Below, piece after piece: positions 57,072 through 64,000 of a stretch of 64,000 nt of DNA. The notes under the pieces are model-generated. The model was given only the letters and a program-made list of their open reading frames with translations, was not told the origin of the DNA and ran no database searches. Location of the stretch: assembly GCF_001042905.1 (NCBI RefSeq), contig NZ_JYLB01000005.1, positions 558,001 through 622,000 on the forward strand, read 5' to 3'. Position 1 is the stretch's first letter. The number at the start of each line of letters is the position of its first letter. Made by a program: the position numbers and the translations under genes. Source of the DNA: Pseudomonas lini (lineage in GTDB: Bacteria > Pseudomonadota > Gammaproteobacteria > Pseudomonadales > Pseudomonadaceae).

Positions 57072-58454
57072 ATGGAAACACGAAGCTTCAGCGCGGCAGA
57101 ACGATTGGAACGGCTGCCCATCAGCGGTTATCACCGCATCATTTTCATCATCATTGCCCTGGCGTTTTTCTTTGACTCCATGGACCTGGCGATGATGACC
57201 TTCCTGCTCGGCTCGATCAAAACCGAGTTCGGCCTGAGCACGGCGCAGGCCGGGTTGCTGGCCAGTTCGAGTTTCTTCGGCATGGTTCTGGGGGCATCGC
57301 TGTCCGGTATGTTGGCCGACCGCTTCGGGCGCAAACCAGTGTTCCAGTGGAGCATTGTGCTGTGGGGCATCGCCAGCTACCTGTGCTCCACGGCGCAGAA
57401 CGTCGAAACGCTGACGCTGTTCCGAGTCTTGCTGGGGATCGGCATGGGCATGGAATTTCCGATTGCGCAGTCGATGCTGTCGGAGCTGATTCCAGCTAAG
57501 CGACGTGGGCGTTACATCGCGTTGATGGATGGTTTTTGGCCGCTCGGTTTCGTCGCAGCGGGGGTGCTGTCGTACTTCCTGCTGCCGGTGATTGGCTGGC
57601 GCGACATCTTTCTGGTGTTGGCGGTGCCGGCGGTGTTCGTCCTGGCGATTCGTTTTTTCATTCCCGAGTCACCGCGCTGGCTGGAGCAGGCCGGGCATCA
57701 TGACGAGGCGGATAAGGTCTTGCTCGGCATCGAGGACCGGGTCCGGGCTTCACTGGGCCGTGCGGATTTGCCTGAACCGATTCGTCTGCCACGGGTGGCG
57801 AGTCAACCGGGTACTTTCTTCTCTGCGCTACGGGAGATCTGGTCGCCGCAGTATCGCCAGCGCACGATGATGATCTGGAGCGTGTGGTTCTTTGCCTTGC
57901 TGGGTTTCTATGGCCTGACGTCCTGGCTCAGTGCGCTGTTGCAACAGTCGGGTTTCGCCGTGACCCAGTCGGTGTATTACACGGTGCTGATTTCCCTCGG
58001 CGGAATTCCCGGTTTCCTCATGGCTGCCTGGCTGGTGGAGCGTTGGGGGCGTAAACCGGTGTGCGTGGTGACATTGCTCGGCGGCGGGGTCATGGCGTTT
58101 CTTTATGGCCAGAGTGCGGTGTTCGGCGGCAACGTTAGTCTGTTGATTACCTCGGGGCTGTTGATGCAGTTCTTTCTGTTCGGCATGTGGGCGGTGCTCT
58201 ACACCTACACCCCTGAGTTGTACCCAACGTCGGCACGCGCCACGGGTTCGGGGTTCGCTTCGGCTATCGGCCGCGTGGGGTCGTTGCTCGGGCCGTTGGT
58301 GACCGGGCTGGTGTTCCCGATGACCGGGCAGGGCGGGGTGTTTGCGCTGGGGGCGATGTGTTTTGCGATTGCGGCGGGGGTGGTGTGGATGTTCGGGATG
58401 GAGACCCGGGGCAAGACGTTGGAAGAGTTGAGTGAGCCGGTGATTATCAATTAA
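57072..58454 (+). CDS. MFS transporter, aromatic-acid/sugar-porter type
   Basis: The 460-residue protein has 12 membrane segments. It starts METRSFSAAERLERLPISGY, has the motif FFDSMDLAMMTFLLGSI in helix 1 and GMLADRFGRKPVFQWSIVLW between helices 2 and 3. It also carries the PESPRWL motif after helix 6 and YPTSARATGSGFASAIGRVG late in the protein. These are traits of the AAHS and NiaP-type sugar-porter MFS groups. I chose ATG 57072, behind GGGGAATG; the frame is open to 56943 without a conserved sequence. The preceding ArsR-type gene may regulate it. The substrate is unknown. Confidence 0.9.
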   Translation: METRSFSAAERLERLPISGYHRIIFIIIALAFFFDSMDLAMMTFLLGSIKTEFGLSTAQAGLLASSSFFGMVLGASLSGMLADRFGRKPVFQWSIVLWGIASYLCSTAQNVETLTLFRVLLGIGMGMEFPIAQSMLSELIPAKRRGRYIALMDGFWPLGFVAAGVLSYFLLPVIGWRDIFLVLAVPAVFVLAIRFFIPESPRWLEQAGHHDEADKVLLGIEDRVRASLGRADLPEPIRLPRVASQPGTFFSALREIWSPQYRQRTMMIWSVWFFALLGFYGLTSWLSALLQQSGFAVTQSVYYTVLISLGGIPGFLMAAWLVERWGRKPVCVVTLLGGGVMAFLYGQSAVFGGNVSLLITSGLLMQFFLFGMWAVLYTYTPELYPTSARATGSGFASAIGRVGSLLGPLVTGLVFPMTGQGGVFALGAMCFAIAAGVVWMFGMETRGKTLEELSEPVIIN

Positions 58455-58466
58455 TCACCGATTAAA

Positions 58467-58556
58467 TGTGGGAGCGGGCTTGCTCGCGAAATCGGTATGC
58501 CAGTCGACATCATCGTTGACTGACACACCGCTTTCGCGAGCAAGCCCGCTCCCACA
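58467..58556. repeat. REPIN, GCGGGCTTGCTCGCGAA class
   Basis: Inverted TGTGGGAGCGGGCTTGCTCG arms enclose the shared spacer that includes CAGTCGACATCATCGTTGAC and TGACACACCGC. It lies between the convergent MFS and adenine deaminase genes. Confidence 0.93.
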
Positions 58557-58560
58557 TGGG

Positions 58561-59517
58561 TTATGCGGGTTTCACCAACCGCGCATCCAGGCTGTTCTGC
58601 GCCAGGCGCTTGGCCTGATCCTGGGTCATGCCCAGATCGGTGTACAGCGCGTGGAAGTTCTCGGTGACATACCCGCCAAAGTAGGCCGGGTCATCGGAGT
58701 TCACCGTGACCTTCACACCGCGCTCGAGCATGTCGAGGATGTTGTGTTGGGACATGTGATCGAACACGCAGAGTTTGGTGTTCGACAACGGGCACACGGT
58801 CAGCGGGATCTGCTCGTCGATGATCCGCTGCATCAAGCGCTCGTCTTCGATGGCGCGCACGCCATGGTCGATGCGCTGGATTTTCAGCAGGTCGAGGGCT
58901 TCCCAGATGTACTCGGGCGGGCCTTCTTCACCGGCGTGCGCGACGGTCAGGAAGCCTTCGTTGCGCGCACGATCAAACACCCGCTGGAACTTGCTCGGCG
59001 GGTGGCCCATCTCCGAACTGTCCAGGCCCACGGCGACAAACGCATCGCGAAACGGCAGCGCCTGGTCGAGGGTTTTCTGCGCTTCGTCTTCGCTCAAGTG
59101 ACGCAGGAAGCTGAGGATCAAACCGCTGGTGATGCCCAGCTGCTGCTCGCCATCCTTCAGTGCGGCGGCGATGCCGTTGAGCACCACTTCGAACGGGATG
59201 CCACGGTCGGTGTGGGTTTGCGGGTCGAAGAACGGTTCGGTGTGAATCACGTTCTGCGCCTTGCAGCGCAACAGGTAGGCCCAGGTCAGGTCGTAGAAAT
59301 CCTGAGACGTGCGCAACACATCGGCGCCCTGGTAATACAGGTCGAGAAACTCTTGCAGGTTATTGAAGGCGTAAGCCTTGCGCAGGGTTTCAACGTCGCT
59401 CCACGGCAGGGCGATCTTGTTGCGTTCGGCCAGGGCGAACAGCAGCTCAGGTTCCAGCGAACCTTCCAGGTGCAAGTGCAATTCTGCCTTGGGCAGGGCG
59501 TTCAGCCAGTCGTACAT
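58561..59517 (-). CDS. Adenine deaminase (adenosine deaminase superfamily)
   Basis: The 318-residue enzyme shows the amidohydrolase metal site ELHLHLEGS (H14, H16), TVAHAGEEGPPEYIW, RIDHGVRA and NSDDPAYFGGY. Within this superfamily, Pseudomonas proteins of this length and with these motifs, for example PA0148, were shown to deaminate adenine rather than adenosine, so adenine to hypoxanthine is the likely reaction. It lies next to the oxygenase-like gene and near 8-oxoguanine deaminase, consistent with purine salvage or catabolism. The start ATG is followed by MYDWLNALPKAE. Confidence 0.92.
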   Translation of the reverse strand: MYDWLNALPKAELHLHLEGSLEPELLFALAERNKIALPWSDVETLRKAYAFNNLQEFLDLYYQGADVLRTSQDFYDLTWAYLLRCKAQNVIHTEPFFDPQTHTDRGIPFEVVLNGIAAALKDGEQQLGITSGLILSFLRHLSEDEAQKTLDQALPFRDAFVAVGLDSSEMGHPPSKFQRVFDRARNEGFLTVAHAGEEGPPEYIWEALDLLKIQRIDHGVRAIEDERLMQRIIDEQIPLTVCPLSNTKLCVFDHMSQHNILDMLERGVKVTVNSDDPAYFGGYVTENFHALYTDLGMTQDQAKRLAQNSLDARLVKPA

Positions 59518-59598
59518 TTTTGAATTCTCATCAGGTGCAATGAGGGCATTCTACAGATGCCCGCAGAAACAATGAGCAAAACCTGACCAGCCGGTTCA

Positions 59599-60564
59599 TT
59601 ACACGGCTTCCCGTTCCCGTCGATAGGCGTAGGTATCGGCGAAACGCGACAGCAGGAATTCGGCGCAGGTGGTGGCCGGATACTTCGCCGGATGCCGTTC
59701 GTCCTGGCAACCGGGCAGGCATTCAATGGCGGTGTCGGGGTGCGGTTCAGCAAAGAACGGCATTGAGTACCGATCCACCCCGAGCGGGCTGATCACCCGA
59801 TGCGGCGTCGACAGGTAACGGTCGTTGCTCCAGCGCGCCATCATGTCGCCGAGGTTGACCACGAACGTGCCTTCGATCGGCGGCGCATTGATCCATTCGC
59901 CCTGCACGTTGCGCACTTGCAGACCGCCAGCGGCATCCTGATAGAGCAGGGTGATGCAGCCGTAATCGGTGTGAGCGCCGGCACCTTGCTGATCTTCGGT
60001 GCTGGCAGTGTGGCGCGGCGGGTAATGAATCATCCGCAGTACGCTGACTGGCTCTTTGAAGCGGGTATCGAAGAAATCACGCTCAATGTCCAGCGCCAGA
60101 GTCATGGCCCGCAGCAGGGTTTGAGCGAGCGCCTGCATGTCGACGTAGTGTTGCTCCATCAGCGATTCCCAACCGGGCATCGACGGATGACGGTTGGGAC
60201 CGCGCAAGGGTTTTTCCGCAATAACCTCGGGATGATCGGTCGGCAGGTGCAGGCCCATGTCGAAGGTTTCTTTCAGATCGCAGGGCTTGCTCGGGTCGAG
60301 TTGCTCGGTGGCGATGGCGCCATAGCCGCGGTGGTGGCGGGTCTGGGTGATGTCGATCTTGAGTTTTTCAGCGGCGGGCAGGGCGAAGAAACGTTGGGCA
60401 TGGTCTAGCACGGCATCGATACGCGACGGGGCAATCGGGTGGCCCTTGATATAGAAAAAGCCCCATTCACGGCAGGCGTGGTCGATTTGCATGGCGATCG
60501 ATTGCCAGGCGGTTTGATCAGCGCTGTAGAGCGGGCTGATGTCGATGATTGGGAGTTGGTTCAT
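59599..60564 (-). CDS. Isopenicillin N synthase-like 2-oxoglutarate/Fe(II) oxygenase
   Basis: The 321-residue protein has the non-haem dioxygenase N-domain (MNQLPIIDISPLYSADQTAW, WGFFYIKGHPI) and the double-stranded beta-helix core. Iron ligands are H198 and D200 in AGAHTDYGCITLLYQD and H255 in STPHRVISP; the RxS pair (R265, S267) for 2-oxoglutarate follows. All active-site residues are present. In P. aeruginosa the homologue PA0147 is next to the adenine deaminase gene. AGGACAG precedes the ATG at 60564. A purine- or nucleobase-linked substrate is likely but unproven. Confidence 0.92.
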   Translation of the reverse strand: MNQLPIIDISPLYSADQTAWQSIAMQIDHACREWGFFYIKGHPIAPSRIDAVLDHAQRFFALPAAEKLKIDITQTRHHRGYGAIATEQLDPSKPCDLKETFDMGLHLPTDHPEVIAEKPLRGPNRHPSMPGWESLMEQHYVDMQALAQTLLRAMTLALDIERDFFDTRFKEPVSVLRMIHYPPRHTASTEDQQGAGAHTDYGCITLLYQDAAGGLQVRNVQGEWINAPPIEGTFVVNLGDMMARWSNDRYLSTPHRVISPLGVDRYSMPFFAEPHPDTAIECLPGCQDERHPAKYPATTCAEFLLSRFADTYAYRREREAV

Positions 60565-60623
60565 GTTGCTGTCCTGATAAATGCGATACCTGAAACACAA
60601 TCCAGCACGCACCATAGATCCAG

Positions 60624-60713
60624 TGTGGGAGCGGGCTTGCTCGCGAAAGCGGTATGCCAGTCGACATCAATGTTGCATGACACACCGCTTTCGCGAGCAA
60701 GCCCGCTCCCACA
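60624..60713. repeat. REPIN, GCGGGCTTGCTCGCGAA class
   Basis: Inverted TGTGGGAGCGGGCTTGCTCG arms around the shared spacer with CAGTCGACATCAATGTTGCA and TGACACACCGC, between the oxygenase gene and the BMP-family gene. Confidence 0.93.
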
Positions 60714-60738
60714 GGGTTTTGTGTTCACTTGGCCGGAA

Positions 60739-61821
60739 TTACTTCGGTATCTCGGCCTTCATGCCTTCGACGTAGAAGTTCATCGACGCCAATTCCGCAT
60801 TGGTTGCTGTCGCGCCCGCCGGGATTTTCTCCACGCCGGCCTGATCCTTGATCGGCCCGGTGAACGGATGCAGGGCACCGCTCTTGATGTCGGCAATGAT
60901 CTGTTCGGCTTCGGTTTTCACCGCAGCCGGCACCAGGTCGCTGATCGGCAGCTCAACCGTACCTTCCTTCAGACCGCCCCAGTAATCCAGAGATTTCCAC
61001 GTGTGGTCGAGCACGCTTTGGGTCGCCTGAATGTAGTGCGGCCCCCAGTCGTTGACGATAGACGTCAGCACCGCTTTCGGCCCGAAGTGCGCCATGTCCG
61101 ACGCATAACCGACGGCGTACACGCCACGACGTTCGGCCGCCTGGATCGGTGCCGGGCTGTCGGTGTGCTGGAACACCACGTCCACGCCCTGGTCGATCAG
61201 CGCATTGGCGGCGTCAGCTTCCTTGCCCGGGTCGAACCAGGAATTGACCCACACCACTTTGATCTCGGTGCCCGGGTTGTACTTGTTCAGGGCCAGTTGA
61301 ATGGCGTTGATATCGCGGATGACTTCCGGAATCGGGAAAGAAGCGACGTAGCCGACTTTTTTGGTCTTGGTCATCTTCGCTGCAAGGAAACCGCCGACGT
61401 AGCGACCTTCATAAGTGCGCGCCAGGTAAGTGCCAAGGTTCTTGTCCTGCTTGTAGCCGGTGGCGTGTTCGAAAGTCACCTTGGGAAACTGCTTGGCGAC
61501 TTTCAGGGTCGGGTTCATGTAGCCGAAAGACGTGGTGAAGATCAGGTCGTACTTGTCCTTGGCCATGTTGCGGATCACCCGCTCGGCGTCGGCGCCCTCG
61601 GCGACGTTCTCCACGTAGTTGGTGGTGATCTGCTCGCCGAGCTTCTCAGCCAGCGCCTTGCGTCCCTGTTCATGCTGATACGTCCAGCCGTGGTCACCGA
61701 TCGGACCGATATAGACGAAGCCGACTTTCAGCGGGTCGGCGGCACTGGCGGTCAGGCTGGCGCTCAGACCGATAGCTGCGGCGACAGCGCAAAGCAGCTG
61801 CTTCAACGGACGTTTATGCAT
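60739..61821 (-). CDS. BMP-family ABC transporter substrate-binding protein
   Basis: BMP/PnrA-like lipoproteins and binding proteins capture nucleosides or bases for ABC importers. The 360-residue precursor has a signal peptide (MHKRPLKQLLCAVAAAIGLS, cleaved after TASA). The mature part shows KVGFVYIGPIGDHGWTYQHE, DLIFTTSFGYMNPTLKVAKQ, EGRYVGGFLAAKMTKTKKVG, VVFQHTDSPAPIQAAERRGV and YAVGYASDMAHFGPKAVLTS. It belongs to the group seen next to purine genes. TGGAG lies 10 nt before ATG 61821; an in-frame ATG at 61836 is possible. No permease genes are adjacent in the window, which is unusual for such a protein. Confidence 0.93.
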   Translation of the reverse strand: MHKRPLKQLLCAVAAAIGLSASLTASAADPLKVGFVYIGPIGDHGWTYQHEQGRKALAEKLGEQITTNYVENVAEGADAERVIRNMAKDKYDLIFTTSFGYMNPTLKVAKQFPKVTFEHATGYKQDKNLGTYLARTYEGRYVGGFLAAKMTKTKKVGYVASFPIPEVIRDINAIQLALNKYNPGTEIKVVWVNSWFDPGKEADAANALIDQGVDVVFQHTDSPAPIQAAERRGVYAVGYASDMAHFGPKAVLTSIVNDWGPHYIQATQSVLDHTWKSLDYWGGLKEGTVELPISDLVPAAVKTEAEQIIADIKSGALHPFTGPIKDQAGVEKIPAGATATNAELASMNFYVEGMKAEIPK

Positions 61822-61892
61822 GAACTGGAACTCCATTTTGTTGTGAGATGGAGGAGGGCAATGCAAATTGCTGACCAACAGGACAACAAAAT

Positions 61893-61970
61893 CAAAAGAT
61901 CGCAGCCTGCGGCAGCTCCTACATGATTTCGCGTACCCCTGTAGGAGCTGCCGCAGGCTGCGATCTTTTG
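61893..61970. repeat. REP pair, GTAGGAGCTGCCGCAGG class
   Basis: Inverted CAAAAGATCGCAGCCTGCGG / GTAGGAGCTGCCGCAGGCTG arms; close in sequence to the element at 22665-22743. It lies upstream of the BMP-family gene. Confidence 0.92.
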
Positions 61971-62053
61971 ATGTTGAATTCCTTACTAGAGCCAACCCGG
62001 TGCAACGGGTCCAACTCACGCCATGCACTGGTGCGGACGCCTTACACAAAACC

Positions 62054-62141
62054 GTGGGAGCGAGCCTGCTCGCGATAGCGGACTCACATTCAACATCAAT
62101 GTTGACTGACACGTCGTCATCGCGAGCAGGCTCGCTCCCAC
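62054..62141. repeat. REP pair, GTGGGAGCGAGCCTGCTCGCGA class
   Basis: Inverted GTGGGAGCGAGCCTGCTCGC arms around a spacer with CATTCAACATCAATGTTGAC. It lies between the BMP-family gene and the deaminase gene stop. The inner stem is GAGCCTGCTC rather than GGGCTTGCTC, matched in both arms. Confidence 0.92.
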
Positions 62142-62158
62142 AATAGATTTATGTCGAC

Positions 62159-63517
62159 TCAGACGCCGCTGATCAACCGCCGAGCCGCCTGGCTATGATC
62201 GGCAATCAACCCTTTCAGATCCAGCCCTTCAACCTGCCCATCGATCACCCGCCATTTGCCGCCGACCATCACCCGGTCCGCCCGATCCGCGCCGCACAGC
62301 AGCAGCGCCGACACCGGATCATGGCTGCCGGAGAAGCGCAGTTCATCCAATTTGAACAGCGCCAGATCCGCCTGCTTGCCCACCGCCAGTTCACCGATAT
62401 CGGTGCGCCCGAGCAAACTCGCCGAGCCCTTGGTCGCCCAGCCCAGTACCAACTCCGGCGTAATCTTTTCCGCGCCATAACGCAGCCGCTGGATGTACAG
62501 CGCCTGACGGGTTTCGAGGATCATGTTCGAGGCATCGTTGGACGCCGAACCGTCCACGCCCAGACCCAGCAGCGCACCCGCAGCGGTCAGGTCCAGCGTC
62601 GGGCAAATGCCGGAGGCCAGGCGCATGTTCGAACTCGGGCAATGGCAAATACCCGTGCCGGCCGCGCCGAGACGGGCGATTTCGTCGGGGTTGAAATGAA
62701 TGCCGTGGGCCAGCCAGGTACGTGGCCCGAGCCAGCCGACGCTGTCCAGATAATCCACGGTGCGCAGGCCGAAACGTTGCAGGCAGAAGTCTTCTTCGTC
62801 GAGGGTTTCCGCAAGGTGTGTGTGCAGGCGTACGTCGAGGGTGTTTGCCAGTTCGGCGCTGGCGGACATGATTTCCGGAGTCACCGAGAACGGCGAGCAC
62901 GGTGCCAGGGCGATTTGAATCTGCGCCCCATCGCCGCGCTCGTGGTACGCGGCAATCAAACGTTGGCTGTCGTCGAGAATCACTTCGCCTTCCTGGACGG
63001 TTTGCTGCGGTGGCAGGCCACCGTCCTTTTCGCCAAGGCTCATGGAACCGCGAGTGAGCATGGCGCGCATGCCCAGTTCGCGAACACTCTCGACCTGTAC
63101 GTCGATCGCGTTTTCCAGGCCTTCCGGAAACAGGTAATGGTGATCGGCCGCGGTGGTGCAACCGGACAGTAGCAACTCGGCCAACGCGACTTTGGTGGCG
63201 AGGGCAAGTTTTTCAGGGGTGAGACGAGCCCAGACCGGATAGAGGGTTTTCAACCACGGGAACAACGGCTGATTAACCACCGGCGCCCAGGCACGGGTCA
63301 GGGTTTGATAGAAGTGGTGATGGGTGTTGATCAGCCCCGGCAGGATCACGTGTTCGCGTGCATCGAAAACGTGGTCACAAGGCGCGGAGGGTTGCTGACC
63401 GGCGGCGAGCACTTCGACGATCAAACCGTCTTGCAGCACCAGACCGCCACGGGCATCGAGCGCGTTGGCCGTGAAAATGGCGAGGGGATTTTTTAACCAG
63501 GTACGGGTCGCAGGCAT
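62159..63517 (-). CDS. 8-oxoguanine deaminase
   Basis: The 452-residue amidohydrolase has the metal site GLINTHHHFYQTLTRAW and VRLHTHLAETLDEE, the substrate-side residues in TWLAHGIHFNPDEIARLGAA, CHCPSSNMRLASGICPTLDL and LGLGVDGSASNDASNMILE. This set is characteristic of the P. aeruginosa PA0142 group, which was shown to convert 8-oxoguanine (and less efficiently isocytosine) to uric acid-type products. The start (MPATRTWLKNPLAIFTANAL) is preceded by GAGCC. It forms a purine group with the BMP-family protein, oxygenase and adenine deaminase, though REPs separate them. Confidence 0.93.
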   Translation of the reverse strand: MPATRTWLKNPLAIFTANALDARGGLVLQDGLIVEVLAAGQQPSAPCDHVFDAREHVILPGLINTHHHFYQTLTRAWAPVVNQPLFPWLKTLYPVWARLTPEKLALATKVALAELLLSGCTTAADHHYLFPEGLENAIDVQVESVRELGMRAMLTRGSMSLGEKDGGLPPQQTVQEGEVILDDSQRLIAAYHERGDGAQIQIALAPCSPFSVTPEIMSASAELANTLDVRLHTHLAETLDEEDFCLQRFGLRTVDYLDSVGWLGPRTWLAHGIHFNPDEIARLGAAGTGICHCPSSNMRLASGICPTLDLTAAGALLGLGVDGSASNDASNMILETRQALYIQRLRYGAEKITPELVLGWATKGSASLLGRTDIGELAVGKQADLALFKLDELRFSGSHDPVSALLLCGADRADRVMVGGKWRVIDGQVEGLDLKGLIADHSQAARRLISGV

Positions 63518-63667
63518 GGTGGCCGGCTCCTCTGAAAGTTGGGTTCAGGGTTGCCAGCTCAGTGTTGCCCTGTCTGCTGATCCAGGGTCGCCGCGAGGGC
63601 GAGGTGCGGAGTTTCGAACAAAAAAGCTTCGCGGGCAAGCCTCACTCGTCCAGACGATGCCAAACCC

Positions 63668-63755
63668 TGTGGGAGCCGGGCTTGCCCGCGATGCAGGCAC
63701 CTCGGTCTTTCAGCTAGACCGAGGTGATGCAATCGCAGGCAAGCCAGCTCCCACA
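63668..63755. repeat. Degenerate REP pair with internal hairpin
   Basis: The arms TGTGGGAGCCGGGCTTGCCC and its counterpart near 63728-63755 (GCAGGCAAGCCAGCTCCCAC) carry several mismatches. Between them CCTCGGTCT and AGACCGAGG (63701-63725) form a perfect 9-bp hairpin. A further half-copy, TTCGCGGGCAAGCCTCACTC, is at about 63629-63649. Confidence 0.75.
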
Positions 63756-63768
63756 GGGAACAGTGGGG

Positions 63769-64000
63769 TTACCAGGGAATGGTCTCACCCCTGTAGTTCA
63801 CAAAATGATGCCCGCCCTTGCCGGCATACGCATTCACCTGATCGATCAGCCCGCGCGTACTGGTTTGCACATCAATGTCCGCGCCTTCACCGCCCATATC
63901 AGTCTTCACCCAACCCGGATGCAGCGACAGCACGGTGAGTTTCTGTTCGCCCAATTGCGTGACGAAGCTGTTGGTCATGGAGTTCAGCGCCGCTTTGCTG
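63769..64000 (-). CDS. Short-chain dehydrogenase/reductase (partial, C-terminal end)
   Basis: Only the last 76 codons lie in the window. They begin within SKAALNSMTNSF, the lysine side of the SDR active-site motif YxxxK, and continue LTVLSLHPGWVKTDMGGEGA and TSTRGLIDQVNAYAGKGGHH, ending YRGETIPW. PGWVKTDMGG is the typical strand after the active site of C-factor-like classical SDRs. The start lies right of the window. The substrate is unknown. Confidence 0.88.
   Translation of the reverse strand, partial: SKAALNSMTNSFVTQLGEQKLTVLSLHPGWVKTDMGGEGADIDVQTSTRGLIDQVNAYAGKGGHHFVNYRGETIPW

Noticed and set aside
60439..61926. 495-codon forward frame across the oxygenase start, a REPIN and the BMP-family gene
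   Set aside because: It runs through a REP palindrome and is antisense to two genes with signal-peptide or active-site evidence.
1..64000. tRNA, rRNA or att-type integration sites
   Set aside because: No segment showed a cloverleaf with a CCA-end or rRNA-like sequence, and there is no integrase or transposase gene. Inserted islets lack direct repeats that I could see.

Overview
The window is a stretch of GC-rich gammaproteobacterial chromosome, almost certainly from a Pseudomonas of the fluorescens group. Several things point there. The gene order aroQ-accB-accC / dsbD / chemoreceptor / gcbA / DUF2333 / NUDIX / yciH / speA matches the PA4848-PA4839 block of P. aeruginosa as I remember it. 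There is a PprAB-type tad pilus locus. Three sequence classes of REP/REPIN palindrome are scattered through intergenic gaps. No rRNA, tRNA, integrase, transposase or CRISPR array was seen.

Region 1 (1-16 kb) is the core block: fatty-acid and aromatic biosynthesis (accC partial, accB, aroQ), periplasmic thiol transfer (dsbD), a CtpL-like chemoreceptor, the diguanylate cyclase gcbA, DUF2333, a NUDIX hydrolase, yciH and arginine decarboxylase speA. Two type VI secretion (T6SS) islets interrupt it. One, at 8.58-11.40 kb, is a four-gene operon: a DUF2515-like protein, a membrane-anchored protein, Hcp and a small Hcp-linked protein. The other, at 16.2-18.3 kb, is a short VgrG plus a DUF4123 adaptor with no effector gene after it.

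Region 2 (18-22.7 kb) holds a MATE exporter, a small membrane protein, a MazG-like pyrophosphohydrolase, the tRNA-modification enzyme cmoM and two DUF4136 lipoproteins.

Region 3 (22.8-37.8 kb) is a rearranged tad/Flp pilus locus: tadG-like, pprA, tadF, fppA, pprB, then tadC, tadB, tadA, tadZ, rcpC, flp and a lone receiver. The outer-membrane secretin gene rcpA is absent. In its place is a 23-codon mini-ORF that keeps start and stop signals coupled to tadZ and looks like a deletion scar. tadD is also absent. Between tadC and pprB lie repeats, a tandem duplication carrying one intact and one broken DUF6124 gene, and two copies of a roughly 78-nt structured leader RNA candidate.

Region 4 (38-48 kb) contains a MaoC / high-molecular-weight FabG / thiolase trio arranged like htdX-fabG4-fadA2 of mycobacteria, a bile-acid/sodium-symporter-family protein with a divergent AraC regulator, an amino-acid-type dCache chemoreceptor, a RIO-family kinase and an MFS exporter.

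Region 5 (48-54 kb) is copper homeostasis: copA and cueR in one operon, and copZ in a second unit, each behind a CueR-type operator. It is followed by a Bcr/CflA-type exporter and a 56-residue gene.

Region 6 (53.8-64 kb) has a quinone-oxidoreductase-like enzyme with a divergent LysR regulator, an ArsR-type regulator, an MFS transporter, and a purine-salvage group: adenine deaminase, a 2-oxoglutarate/Fe(II) oxygenase-like protein, a BMP-family binding protein and 8-oxoguanine deaminase. The window ends inside a short-chain dehydrogenase gene. Family assignments come from reading motifs and remembered synteny; no database search was run.
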